Source of the DNA: Camelus bactrianus
Taxonomy: Eukaryota > Chordata > Mammalia > Artiodactyla > Camelidae
Direction: 5' to 3'
Assembly: GCF_048773025.1 (NCBI RefSeq)
Contig: NC_133540.1
Location: forward strand, 120,780,501-120,844,500
DNA length: 64,000 bases
This document shows positions 11,901 through 25,810 of the stretch, piece after piece; position 1 is the stretch's first letter; every line of letters begins with the position of its first letter. The notes beneath the pieces are model-generated. The model was given only the letters and a program-made list of their open reading frames with translations, ran no database searches and was not told the origin of the DNA. Made by a program: the position numbers and the translations under genes.

Positions 11901-14900
11901 CCCTGAGTTCCTCTGTGAGATCTGACCCCTTGATGAGCTCTTGTACTAAACCCTGGTTGTCTCTTTGAATAGCCCGTTCTTTCCTCTGTCCCAAGAGTAT
12001 AGAGTATTAGACCCCAGCTCAGTGAGGCCACCAGCCTGCTTATCTGAGTTATCACAGGAATGTACAGGGTGTTCATAAAGTTTAGGAACATAGACTTTTT
12101 TTTTTTTTTTTTTTAGCAAAGTGAAGTTGCCTTTCATGACTTTACACATACAAACACAGTGCATTTTCCCGTCTATTTGCAGACCTTACGGATACCCTAC
12201 GGATTCTGTGTTGTGCAATCATTTCGGCTGCCTGCGTGCTCCCCCACCCTTGACTGCTTTGACCATCTGACCACATGTTTATTACAAATCCTTGGTGCCA
12301 CTGTTCTGGCTGATTCTGTTTCACAGCACTTCCCTGTTGACTCTCTACACATAACACACTCTAGTGGGCAGGCCAGTTCCTGGTCATGATTCCTCCATCA
12401 GCTGTTAAAAAATACATTGAGGTAGTAACTGCCTATGAGAGAATTTCTGCAATAGAACCAGCGTGGCAAATAGATTTCTTGAATGATGGCACCTATGAAT
12501 GGGGAGGAGCCACAGGAGTGTTGCCTGAGCTTGTCAGGAAAGTACCAGAACTGACGCCTGACCTGGCATGGGATGGGGAGGCGGGGGCACACGGGCTGCT
12601 GTATGCCAACAGCCCTGGAAGCCCGAAATTCTGTTAATCACTGGATTAATTGTTTGGTTTCTTACAATCTTAGGGTTACGTGGCTTTTTGTTCATATCAG
12701 GGTTCTTCTCTGTGCAATATACTTTAAAAGAGTGGCTCAGTCACCTACATTTACAAAGGTCTCAGGAGATTTCTTACCAGTAGGATTATTTCAATTCTGT
12801 GCTTAGTAGTAAGCACAATCCTTGTCAGAAATAATGATTTCACTCTTCGGTGATAATTTCCAGAATGTGCTGAGTATCTTTTGATAGCACTGGCACCTAG
12901 CACTTGGACCAGCTGCCTAAGGATTTGGGGGAGATTGTATTGGAAAATGCTGGTTCCCATGTAGTAAGAACCTCCTACGACTTGGTGAGAAAAGACAGGT
13001 GATCTATTAGAAATACGGGCCAACAGTAATAGGTAATGTTTGCTGAATGTGCCAGGTCCTGTTGTAAGTGGCTTAAGTGTTAGTTGATTGTTGTAGTTCC
13101 CTGATGAGGCCATTATTATTATGATCCCTCTTTTGTGCCTGAGCAGGTGGGGCAGAGAGCTCATTAATTTCCCTGAGGTCACCGGGGCAGTAAGTGATGG
13201 AACTAGGGTTTGAGCTGACAGTCTGGCTTGAGAACTCAGACTTAAAACCGGTGTGTTGTAATGGTCAAAGGGCATTCCAGACCTTCACAGAAAGGGAGCA
13301 CAAATTCACAATGGGGAATGCAAAGTAAAATCACAGGATACCACTTTTCACTGCTCAGATTCCAGGGTGACTCTGGCAGGAATACCTCACAGGTGATGTG
13401 TCTGCTCACTCCCTTCCTCTGTCCACCCCATTCGTGAACTTAGGAGAATCCCCACTATTGGTATCCAAGTTCTCTGCAGCCAGCTGGCACCCTGAGCAGA
13501 GGACCCGCTCACTCGGTGCCTGGATTTCTGACCTGCAGAATGGTGTGAATTGATGTTGATTTAAAGCACTCAGGTTGTGGTACTTTGTTATGCAGCAAAA
13601 GAAAACTAATACAGACCTTTGAGAGATTATCTCTGTTTAAAGGATTTCCCCTTCTTGTCTGCCCTTTAAATTCCTATTCATTTTTTTTTTAACAACAAAG
13701 ATTAGAAATGTTTCCCTTCATCACCCTTATTTTAGCAACATTTAAAACTCTGTGCTCCCTTGGAATCAGTTATGCACCCGTCTTGTAGCACTTCAATACT
13801 GAGAGCCGTCTGTTGTATTAGTTCTTAAGGTCTATTTTTGTGTCCTTTAATGGCACTCTCAGCACATAGTAGGTGTTCAGATATATTCTCAATGCGTAGT
13901 AGGTTTGTCATGAATATCAGCTTAAAAATCAGACTCAAAATCCTAGAAGAACCTCGGTATGGTCCCAGGAGAAAGCTCTCTATTTGATTAAAAAAACAAA
14001 CTTGCTTTAATTGTATTCATAAATATTGTGTCGAGTTTTTTTTATGATCTTACAGACACCTTGAAAAAGGGGCTCCCTTTTCTCATTGAGCTGATGTGTT
14101 CATTAGATAACATGAAGTGTTCTTTAATAAACAATTTTTCATTTTTAGGTGTTTTCAAAAGATAGTATGACATTAAAAAAAATTTAGCTTTTCTTAACCA
14201 AATGCTATTTGATTATATGTGAACTAATTCTAAAGCAGAAAAATAGATAATTTCCTTTTTATTTATAAAGCTACTGAATAAAGAATCTGAAATAATTATA
14301 CAAAAAAGCAGACCTTCTAAAAAAAAAAAAAAGTCAGGTCTTTGATAAAAATGCCTGGGAACTTGAATGATTATTTAATGAACAATTTGAGTAGCTAAGG
14401 GTGACCATATGCCCAGGTTGACACCTGTTGTCTTGGTGTAATTATTAATGCGAATGTAAGCATCAAGTGTCTGGTGACAAATTATATTGTGACCATGTAA
14501 TAGTGTGTTAGCTGTTGATATCTTTGGCTTGCTGTCTAATTTAAAAAAATTGTACACTGTGCAGAGATTGAAGTTGGAAGTACTCTCGCTTACAGCTTCA
14601 CGAAGGCAGGCTAAGTATACTGAACTCTCCCCCAATTCACCAAATCCATGCATTATTGAATAAAGCCAGTTAAGAGCTTTAAAATGTTGTCAGTTGGATT
14701 TTGTTGTTTTTATAGTCCCAGGCCAGAGAACAGAACGACAACTTCCTGCCGGCAGGCCCAGCGTGCATCCCTTGTTTTGCGTTTGGGGGTTGGATGTTGG
14801 GCCAGGATGACTACAGCACTTAGGAGTGGGTGTGCTCAGGGACACCTGATTGTTTTACAGGGAGCCTGCAGCTTTAACTTGGGTTGACCTATGACACATT

Positions 14901-17900
14901 CTGTTTCAGCAGGCACCCTTGTGGTTAGACGTCATCATCCTGTTAAGTGAGAGGTGGTTTGAGACTTTTCTCTGGGTTTTGGCAACTTCGTAAAGGGAAA
15001 GGCTAGCCTCCCTGCATGAGGGATGGGGTGGGCTAGACACCAAACCCGGCCCCCCAGGCATTCAGCATCCAGAGGGGAGGCAGGAGAGGAAGGAGGCCTC
15101 CACTTTTAGGAAATGGCTCCTTTGCAACCCCCTCAGTGGATATACATTGAACCACACTTGTTTACTTTTTCTCCTTCCCTTCCAAATTTCTGCGGAAAAA
15201 CGACAGAAGAAACATAAAAATATGAACAGACCCGTAACTAATGGGGCTGGAAAATGACAAAGGTGCTGCCGTGTTCCAGAAGCATGGAGGATGCTGTGGA
15301 ATAAATAAAACAGATGGGATCAGGTTGTTGGGGAAACTGCCCAGCAAAGGAACTTACAACTCCATAGAGACAAGAGCAGGGATAACTCAACTAATGCATT
15401 TTCTTAACAGGGTCCTGGAAGAGTCCCAAGAATTGAAACTATAGGGAGAGGCAGGGGGCGGGTGAGAGAATGCTTCGCCGTGACCAATAGCCCTGGAACA
15501 GCTGCTGCAGCTCCGCTTCCCTTGAGTTAGGCTCAGAGGGCTTGGTGGTAGGGCTGCCTCTGCGACAAAGCCCTTAGCTTAGTTTTAAATAAGTTGGGGG
15601 ACTTGCCGGGCAGAATACCGGTGGGCGACTGTAGCCGGAAGGAGAAGTTGTCGGGGACTGGAGGTTTCTCTCGTGTCCCTACCTTCTGAGGATGTGGGGC
15701 TTCTGTACCTCAAAATAAGGGCACTTTGTTCGCCTCCCTTTCCTACCCACTCCCCATCATTTTCATGTGGGCAAGAGAAACCTTTTTCATCAGTCCGGAC
15801 CCCCGTCTGTCAGTATGAGCAGGCAGCCGTGGGTCGTCAGCGTGCGAGAGGAGATCCACAGAATGATGAAGGAAAGATAATACAGGAAACAGCTCATTCC
15901 TGGTCTCAGACCCAAGAGCACAGCAAATCCCCAAAGCAGGGGCTGGCGAGGGGAAGGAGCTGGTGAGCAGAGGAGGCAGTCTGGTGGACCGTGCCGGCTA
16001 AGGGCTCTTTGAGCTTGGGGTCCACAGCAAAATGGGAACGCTACGGACCGAGAAAATTCGTGGTCTAGAAAATGGAGCCGAGGAGTTCTTCCAAAATTGA
16101 AAGCAAACGGTTTAAGAATTTTGAAGCATAATTAAGAGATGGTGGAGACCTAGTATCCAACTAAGAAGTGGATGGAGAAGGAAAAATCCGGGTGTTTGAT
16201 TCTTCAGTGCCATCAAGGGTCAGATGCCTGTTTCCAAACAGCTTTTCAGTGAGGGCGCTGGTGTCTCTAATAATGCACATTTATTTTTCCCACTCCATGA
16301 AATATCACTTCCTCTTAAGTCAACACCCAGCCTTCTCCTTTAGAGTTCTTCTGAATCACTTGACCATTCTCGTTAGGCAGAGTGTCATTGTAATACAAAG
16401 CTTTTTATTGGAATATAGTTTCAAACTTACATGACAGTTAAAAGAATAAGAATAATGGGTGGAACTGTCGTATATTTTATACCAGGATTTGCCAGATTTT
16501 GCTATTAATAACATTTTACCCCTTTATCAGTTTTTCTGTGTGTATACGATAAATGTATTTTAAGACATTTAACAGCGTGATGCATATAAACCACTGAGCT
16601 TTTTATAAAAGTGAATTTGAGTTTTTCTTTTGCATCTTTAGTCTTGGCAATATGATTTGGATCTCTATAAAGAATATTAGGGTTTTGTTTTTACTTTTTA
16701 CTTGGTTAACCTAACAATCCCCTATCCCCCCCATTTCATCACGTGTCACTGGAAGTTTAACAGCCTCTCTTATAAATTAGCTGGCAGCTTATGAGAGATG
16801 GGAGCTGCTTCAGTGCTAATTCTCCATGACACATGAATGAATCCCACCAGCCTCTCCTAAATGTTAAATTCTGAGAGATTTAACATTTCTACTGCTTTTA
16901 ATTCCGCTGACTGCCATATAATATGCAGTCTTCTATTACACAACTTTTTATTTCAGTGCTGTATCATAGTGAAACCTTAATGTATAAACATTAAGCCGTA
17001 ATTAAGGATCCAGATTTAACATTCATCCACAGTTTGTGTATTTGCCAGCAGTGACAACTACTGACAAATTCATGACTTATTCCTTTTCTTAGCAGCTGGA
17101 TGTGTCTTTTGAGATCCATTTTAAGATGGTCCTAATTTTAGAAGGGTTAAAATGTGGAAAAAATATCTTAAGTTTTATTACAATAGTGAAGAAAAGTAGA
17201 CATATTCTGGTAAATTTTTTGATTCCCCCCAGCTTCTTTTTTGTTGCCCCCCTACAAGCCTCAGAAAGAAGAAATGAGTGTGGAACTGAGATTTATACTT
17301 CTCATGTGAACCACTGGATGCCAGGACACTGGAGATGCTGTATCATTAATTCCTGAGGGAGGGATCTTTGAACATAGAACCTTCAACCCAGCCGTATTTT
17401 TATTTCATTCGTTTGTTGAACAGATATGTGGGCATCTTGTCAGCTGGATCGTCTGGGAAGCACATACCAGAGTGGAGTTAGTAAGATGTTTATTTGGGGA
17501 AACAGCTGTGAAAAATACAGGGAGACAAAGCAGAAGGGAATGTGGAGAGCATTTCGGTTGGGATGCAGGTGTGGTGCCTGTGAAAGAGGGGGGTGGAGGA
17601 AGGACGCTGAGGGTAGGACAGGCCTCAGACTGCGGCAAAGCTGTATGAAAGTCTTGGCCAGCCCAGCAGGAAGCTCTGGTGCAGAGACAGACCATCGGGG
17701 AGTCTGTCCTGTCCGGGAAAGGAGAACCCCCTCATCCCTGCTGTGCTCAGTCATGGGCTGGCATTCTCTGGAAAGTGGGTGGCCTCTGTTTGGAAACTGA
17801 GGCTGGTCTTCTGGACAGCTGCAGCTGGAGCGTTCAGCTCCCTGCTCTCCTGCGCAGGGTCTTTCCGGAAGGGAGATGTGAGTGGCGTGGTGGTGCACCT

Positions 17901-20900
17901 CCGCAGCCACAAGGGTCACTCATGCATCAGGTGCTGTTTGAATCCTCACTCACTACCTGGTTCCAGTGTGAACCTGGGCAAGTTACCGAACTTGTAAATT
18001 TTTGTTGTTATTGTTTTAGAGAAAATAGTAGTACCAGTTTCACAGTGTTCTTGTGAGCAGTGAACGAGTGTCTATCACATGAAGAACGGCTCACACATTC
18101 ACCACCACGTTCTTTTTTTGTGGCAATGCGGTGGCAGTCAAGATGGAAAAGATCTCCACACTTTATGGTTTCTACCTGGTCATGGGAGACACGGTAAATA
18201 GACAAATACCACAGTAATTTCAGATAATGAAAAGTGCTGTTAAAACAAAATATAGCAGACAGAGTGAGGGCACATTTTTTTTGACACACACGGACTGAAG
18301 CATATCATCCAGAATTTTTTCTGCAGGAATGAATGAATGCATCCCATGAACAGAAGGGCACATTGGCAAACAGCCTGGTAATACTTGGGACTTGCTGATG
18401 TGTGTCATTGCTGACGGCATGCGGAATTAAATGTGATTTTAAAATAAAGATGATTCAAACCGACAGGGTGTTCTGAAACCCTCTAGATAACTCTTAGCTC
18501 TTTCTTGCTGGGAAGAATTAATTTAGAAATTAGCACTTGATTTTCATTTGTCTGAAAACAGAGAACAGGCTAGGGCAGAGTATAGTAAAATAGGAGTCAG
18601 CCAACTTTTTCTATAAAGAGCCAGATAGTAAATATTTTAGACTTCCTCGGCCAGACAGTCTGCGTTGGCACTGCTCACGTCTGCCCTCAGAGCATCAAAG
18701 CCGTCGTAGACAATGTGGGAACAAATGGGCATGGTTGTGTTCCAGTGAAACTTCAGGAATGTTGAAATTTGAATTTCATAGACTTTTCATGTGTCATAAA
18801 ATATTATTCTTTTGGTTTTCTATCAACCATCAAGGAACATAAAAACCATTGTTAGAGCCCGTGGGCTGTCAGGAGGACAGGTGGTGGGTGGGATTTGGCT
18901 GCCCCCAGGGAACATGGGGGAGGAACCAGTTTTCATTAGTGGGATAAATGAAGCGAAGCACTAAACATTCACTTCTGAGGGGCTGACGTTTCTGGTTGTC
19001 GCTTCTAATGGGTGGCCCTAAAGATTTAGGCCGTGTGCCCGTTGAGGTTAGTGACTCAAAAGCATAGCCTCGCTGTACTGTCTTATTTTTTTTTTGTACC
19101 CGATAAAGATGTAGCAATAACAGGCTTTATTCTACGTGAGAAATACAGTACAGAATCAGTTTGCGGTATTATTTGAGCAAATCAGAAGTGTCAAGGGATA
19201 GACACTTTTAATACGTAAATGCATTCCCTCAGTATGCCTCTGGTCCTGCTGTGTGAATACCTGAAGAGCTTCCTCTCCCCCCCATTCTGCATGGTACCGT
19301 TTTATGGATGACTTGACTCAAACCTGTATTCCTGGAACCAATCTAAACATCCGGTAATTAGCTCTTATAAACAATAATGCAATGGATAGTTGTGTTATAT
19401 AAATATATAATTATGTAACATGTACTATATTCTGCACAAGTACAAGTACGTCTTTCGGAGAAACTTCCAGAAGGAGAATTACTGGATCAGATATTATACC
19501 TGCACTTGTACTTTTGCCTTCCACAGTGATTGTACTAATTGACAGCAAAATATGAGTGGCTGTTTCTCTCTGAATAGAAAATGTGTTATCACATTTTCCC
19601 TGATTCTGGTAAGTGATTTATGGTGTCTTATTTTAGTAACTTACATTTCTCTTGTGACTGAAGTTGTATATCCCTTCATGTGATTATGATCCGTTAGTGT
19701 TTACTTTTGTTGAACTATCTGTTCGTGGCCTTTGCTGGATTTTTTTTTTATTAAGAGCTCTTGATATATTTGGGAAATTAGTCCTTTGTCTTTGATATTC
19801 GTTGTAAATATTTGTTGTTTATCTTTTAACATTGTGGTGGATTTAAAAAAATCAAAAAGAAGCTTTTAAAATACACAACATTTTAAAACTTTAGTCCCAT
19901 TTGCGCCTTTCGCTAGTTCTGGAAGATCTTTGGTTATTATGCTTCTTTTTTGTGGGGGCAGGTAATTAGGTTTATTCATTGATTTAGTTATTTTAATGGA
20001 GGTACTGGGGATTGAACCCAGGACCCCATGCTTTCTAGGCAAGTTCTCTACCCCTGAGCTATACCCTCCCCTCTAGTCATGGTTCTAAATCTGCCTGCTT
20101 TCCATTTTCTCTTTCTTTTTCTGAGACTGTCCTTGTTTTCACCTGATCCTCTGAGGATTCCCTTCTCTTCTAGGACACGTGGGTGTAGAGCCCACCCTAA
20201 TCCAGGAGGATCTCATCTCAAAACCTTTCTATCACACACACCTTTTTCTAGTTAAGGTCACATTTATAGGTTCTGGGGGAACATATCTTTTTAAGGGGCA
20301 CCATTCATCCCACTATAACCTTATTTGATTGTTTATCTGACTTTTTTTTCCTTCAGGAAATTATAGTGACTTCAAGAATTATGTTCCTAAGTTTGCTCTG
20401 AATATTTAATACTCTTGAAATGTATTTTCAGTTCCTCTCAGAAGGCCTTCTGCCTCGCAGGGTGTGGGTGGTGTTAACAGCATTCCGTTCTGGGAGCTGG
20501 AATGGCAAACAACTGAGAAGTCGTAATGCTAAATTTTTATTTCTTTCTGCTCCATAAACTTTCGATTTTTTTTAAACATGTCTACATTAAGTCTTACTCC
20601 TTTTTCCATGTTTCAGCATAAATGATGTGCTGAACTAACTTGGTACTGTGCTAAATGGTAGCAGTGGACATCAGACTCTTCTCATGTTTAAATTCAAGGG
20701 GCATGAGCCCCTAACAGCATTCCTAAGCATTGTCTATAGATCATGGGGTGGTAACGTCATTAGTATGGAACAGAAATGGGTATATATGAGCTTTATGACT
20801 TTGGTCAGGTTTTACATTTTTCATTTAGTTACCTCCTAGAAAGTTGGAAATTTCAAAGATGTCAGCAAAAATATTGATTATGAATGGGTTTTCGGTTTAT

Positions 20901-23900
20901 GATGATACATGATATTATGCATTTGCTAGTTCCACAGTGCCCACGTCTCAAAATTGAGTATAAAAGCTGTCTGCAGAGTAGATTTATTCATACTGATCCT
21001 GTTTTCTTGCACAAAATCTAACTTAAACACATCAAGTAATATGTAGACTGAATATATTAACATGAAGTTGTAAACTGTATTTTTAAGGTTACAGTTATAA
21101 CTTTTTAAGTGTGATGAAATGCCTTCCCTTTTACTCGCCTCAATAAAATTTATCATTTATTGTACTAAAGCCTTTATGACTGAGCAAATGACAGTCCTTT
21201 TGCTGAAGCAATACTGAGTCTCAATGAATGTAATTCAGTCACCAGCCTGGCAGTTTTTCCCCAAGCTACTTCCCTATTTGGGTTTCATTCTTTATTCAAA
21301 AACGAGATAATGTCATGGAGCTTGGTAGCTTGTGTAGTCTTCCTTTATTTCCTTATTTTTGGTTTATTGGTTGTAAATTCTCCATCGTAAAGTTTGTCAG
21401 CTTTGCTCATTAAAGCATGAATAATTATAGAAAATTAAAAGAAGCTAGAAGGGTCTTGGTGGTCATTCTGGTCTCATCTTTTCCGTCTTAAAAATAATGA
21501 AACAGAAGTCTGCCTAGAAAAGTGAAGTGACTGTCACAAATTAAATCATTTGTTTCTGGTGGGGTCTCAGTGAAAACCTTGGGCTCTAGATATCAGTACT
21601 ATTCTTTGAGCTACTTTTGGTGTCTGTTAAGTTACAGTCACTACATAAATCTTTGGATGTAAATAAGTGTCTTAAAGTATGAATAAGATATTCTTTACTT
21701 CATTGTCTATTTCTAAGATATAATTATATCACAATTAACTCAATTTCAAGCTATACTTAGTAGTTAAAATTCTTGTTTATTATCAGAAAGTATATTTTAA
21801 AAGTGAATCTTATTCTAAATATTTGAAAAGATACTGCAAGATTATAAAGAAGGAAAGAGAGTGCGATGGGTATAGCTCAGTGGTAGAGCACATACTTGGT
21901 ATGCATGAGGTCCTGGGTTCAATCACCAGTGCTTCCGTTAAGGAAAAAAATTAAAGAAAAAAAAAGAATAGAGACATAGAAACCTCATTACTAAGATAGT
22001 GATCATTATGATGTATTTCTTCTAAGTCTTTTTTTTTTTTTGTCTCTGCATAGATTCTTTTCAGTCAATGGTATCAGTTTTACTGTTGGCTTTTTAACTG
22101 ATTGTAAGCATTTTCCTTTATCACATTTTCTTTCAAAGCATCCTTTTTTAATAGATGTATAAAATTTTGTTGTTCGGCGTACCTTACAAAAACTGACCTC
22201 TATAGTAGCTTCCAATTTTTGTCTGTTATAAATCATGCTTAAATAAGGTCATTGAATATATTTCTTGTCAGATTTGGTAACTTGTTAACTTAGGAAAGCA
22301 AGGCTGGTGGCTCTGGATTGCAGACTGCTAGGCTGCTTGGGAAATACGGTTCTAGTGACCTTTGCGGCCATGTCCAAGTCGAGGTTTGCTTTTGCCTCTG
22401 TCTACTGCCTCACTTTTAAAAAAAACCTTTTGCAATTTTGACTAGAGAAAATGATATTTTAATTGGAATGTTCTTGATCACCATGTTTTCTTGGTCCCGA
22501 TAGTTGAAGACTCATCCTTGCCTTAGCAACAGCTTGGAGGAGAGACAAAATACTGCAGAGTAATATACTTTGATTGCAAGATACACGTTGCCTTTAGAAA
22601 CATTAAAATGAGGGAAGATGTGTATCCTAGAATAGAACTTCAGAGCTTAATACTCACTGAGCGCGTTAGGCATTTGTGCTCTCCTGCTGATGTTGTATGC
22701 TCTTGTTCCCGTTTTATGAATGAGGAGCTCTGTCATAGAGAGGTGGGGGACTTGCCCAATATCAGTGTAACTTAAAAGTAATGAGAGCTGGGCTCCAAGC
22801 ACAAGGATGCTTGACTTTAGAAGGTCCTATTCATCCGGCAAAAATGCTGTGAAATGTTAATCTATATTAGCGGGATTAAAAAAAAAAATCCACTTATAGC
22901 CAAAGAAAATCAATCAATGTCTACTTCTTGATTGTTTTCATACACATAATGGACTTTTTAAAAAAGAGAGATGTGAGTGGACAGAATGATAATGAATACC
23001 TGAAATCTTATGACGCAGGGGTATCCTCTGGTAACATTTGTATATACAGTGTTGCACCCTCCCAGTGGGGGCAGGGGAGCAGCACTCAGCCTTGTACCCA
23101 GTGTGAAGAGGGCCCCTGAACTTGTGCAATACCCTGTGTGATGGAGAATATTCTATCTAAATTGCCAGTAAGTGTGTCTCTTGACTAGTGCTGGTGTGTG
23201 TTGAGAAATAGGGGGTTGGAGTGGAGAGGGCCTGCGTTCACATCTGGCTCTGCTATTTGCTAGTGTAATCTAGGGCCATTCATTTAACTCTTCTATGCCT
23301 TGGTTTTTTCATTTACCTTGTCTTGATCTCCTCATTCCCCCAAATTAGGGAACTGTAGCATTTTTGCCTTCTGTGTGGAAATTTTTTTATTGGCATTCAA
23401 GCTGCAAAAGGAGCATAGTTACAAAGCCTAGAGAGAAAGCAAGATCTAGTATCCATGGTCTCTTAGGCAAGTCTTAATGTGGGTAACTTGACTAGGACTT
23501 TTTAAAAATCATTTTTGTTTGTTTCCAGTTCATTTTTTTTTAAGAATGTCATCCTGATAACATGAGATACAATATTGTAATGTTACAGCAAAGTGTGTTA
23601 CAGCACAGTGTTACAGCAACCTGGATCCAGGCGAGAGACCAGGCAACACTCGGAGGGTTGGAGAACTCAGGTTTATTACACCAACAGGCCCAGAGGAGTT
23701 AACACTCCAAGCTCTGGACCCGGTTTGTAGGTTTACACAAGCTTTTATAGGCTACCAGTCAAGTCTTTGCAACATTTTGCAACATCATATGCAGAGTAGG
23801 TGTTAGAAATGGACCAATCAGGAGTAAGCTTTATGCAAATGAGGTGTTACAAATGGACCAATCAGGAGTGAGCTAGGTTCATGCCATATGCAGAGTAGGT

Positions 23901-25760
23901 GTTACAAATGGACCAATCAGAAGTGAGCTTTGAGAACTAATAGAATCTTAGGGGTAAGTTCCAGTTTCCTAGAAGCAAGCCGTTTTACAGAAGCACAAAA
24001 GCGAGATAATGCTGCCAGGCCAGGGAACCAGATGGTGCCGGTGGGAAAGTAGTGGTCCTGCATCGGGGTCCTGCTGGTCTTTATGGGGCTTCCCACCTCA
24101 GTAATACTGTGTCTGTGTGTGCAAAAAGCATATTTTCACACATAGAGATTTGTGTAAATTACAAATAGTATTCAGCATTATTGAAATGGTATCTAGAAGA
24201 TACTGTATTTCTTTAAAAGTCAGTTTTTTGTAAGGTACTTGTTTTGCACTTTTTCTGTTAAGTTTCTAGTTTTTAAATATTCAACTTATGTAAGTTGATT
24301 AATTACATAAATGTACATGGCATTTTCTTATTCTGACACAGAACTTAGAGCTATTTTGTGTTGACTTCTCTCCCTTTTAATTTCAAAAATTTTGGTTCAG
24401 TGTGACAGGAACGATTTAAGATGTGACAAGATGTGTGAGTTAGCTGTTTCGGGTTGTTTCTCAGAGAAAGAAGCTCCCTTTTTCGTCGGGCATCTCAAAA
24501 ATTCTTAGGGTAATAAATGACATCTTAGAATACCTCATAGGAATAAACATAACAAGCTAAATTACTTTGATATCAACGGTGTACATATATTAGGTAACTT
24601 ACTTTTTTTTTTTTTTTTTTTTTTTTTGTCTTTTTTAGGATTCTGAGTAACAATAAAATATCCGAGCTGAAGAATGGCTCATTTTCTGGGTTAAGTCTCC
24701 TTGAAAGATTGTGAGTATTCTTTTGTTATCATCTCTTACTGTTATTTTATTTAATGAATTTTCATTGTAAGTCTTTTAATAAACTCCCAACTTTTCAAAA
24801 TAAAAATTGATTTTTCCCAATGTTTTATTGTGAAACATCTCAAGAGTTGAATTTAAAAAAATAATTTTTTAAAGCAGAGATCAGCAGACTTTTATGTAAA
24901 GGACTAGATATGAAATAATTTAGGCTTTGTGGGCCATATGGTCTTTGTCATAGTGACTCAATTATGTTGTCTTGAGAAAGCAGCCGTAGACAATACGTAA
25001 AAGAGTCAGTGTGGATGTGACTTCATTTACAAAACAGGCCATGCTCCATACTTTGGTGACGAGTGGCTTTTAAAACCTCAATGCTGTTTTGAAATTCTGT
25101 TGTGAAATGTGTATGCCTTATAAGATAGTCAAGTAGAATTTAAAAAACATGTCCGGGGGAAACTTCTAGATAAACTTTGGTATTTTATTCAGCCGTCTTT
25201 GAATGTGATAGTTTTGTTTTGCTTAGCAGTGAGGTCTGGTTCTGCTTCTGATCAGATGGGTGACAAGTAGCACTTACTTTTTGCCTTGGTGAATTTTACA
25301 CGCTGGATATTTAATTTGGCTATATTCTGAATGCTGTTCTAAGATCCTGTTTCCACTTCCCATATTACTCAGGCATTGAGGATAACATTTCAGATACATC
25401 AGGGAGCCAGCCCACACAGCGCATATCTTCGTTTCTGTTGAATGACAGAATTTCCTCATTTCCTTATTTCCCTTTGCTCTGCTTTGCTTTCTCTACTCTT
25501 CTGTGGCCTTTCCTTGACCATTTCACTTAGCATCTTCTCCCACAGTTCAACTCCCACAGGACTTGATTGCTTTGATCACAGAGGTGTTATTTAAGCATAT
25601 AGCATGTAGAGTTCTTCATCCTTTTGTACATGTCTCCGTTCTTTTCGTTGGGATCAAATGTCTTTAAGTAAGATTATATATATGCATTTGCACATACAGC
25701 AGTACATTCACATTTTCATATTTATATGTATACCCACACATGTATATGCACATATATATG

Positions 25761-25810
<50 letters not shown>

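Larger units (their letters stand above)
2989..24638 (+). other. ADGRA3: ADGRA3 intron 1 (21.6 kb)
   Basis: A GT-AG intron. Its 5' end is still CpG island. I recognise nothing in about 3331-5005. From about 6640 to 7200 there is purine-rich sequence that may be a very old repeat. Position 9205-9231 is an A-rich AAAAAC run, and 11873-11897 is a T25 run. About 14318-14331 is an A run. I see no gene or known repeat in 8875-10411, 10860-12060, 13615-16400, 16520-17920, 20330-21860 or 22830-23200. Around 18175-18285 is an old repeat fragment of uncertain family. Recognised elements are listed separately. Confidence 0.85.

Noticed and set aside
12751-13275. A 174-residue - strand frame in intron 1
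   Set aside because: Much of it overlaps a MIR SINE and it matches no family. I see no promoter or poly(A) context.
21865-21937. Possible tRNA gene (A and B box-like motifs)
   Set aside because: The sequence continues into a SINE body with an A-rich tail and recurs at two other loci, so it is a tRNA-derived SINE rather than a tRNA gene.
25670-25809. Possible structured or regulatory repeat around the CA array
   Set aside because: It is a simple alternating purine-pyrimidine microsatellite, common in mammalian introns. No CRISPR-like spacing or unique spacers.
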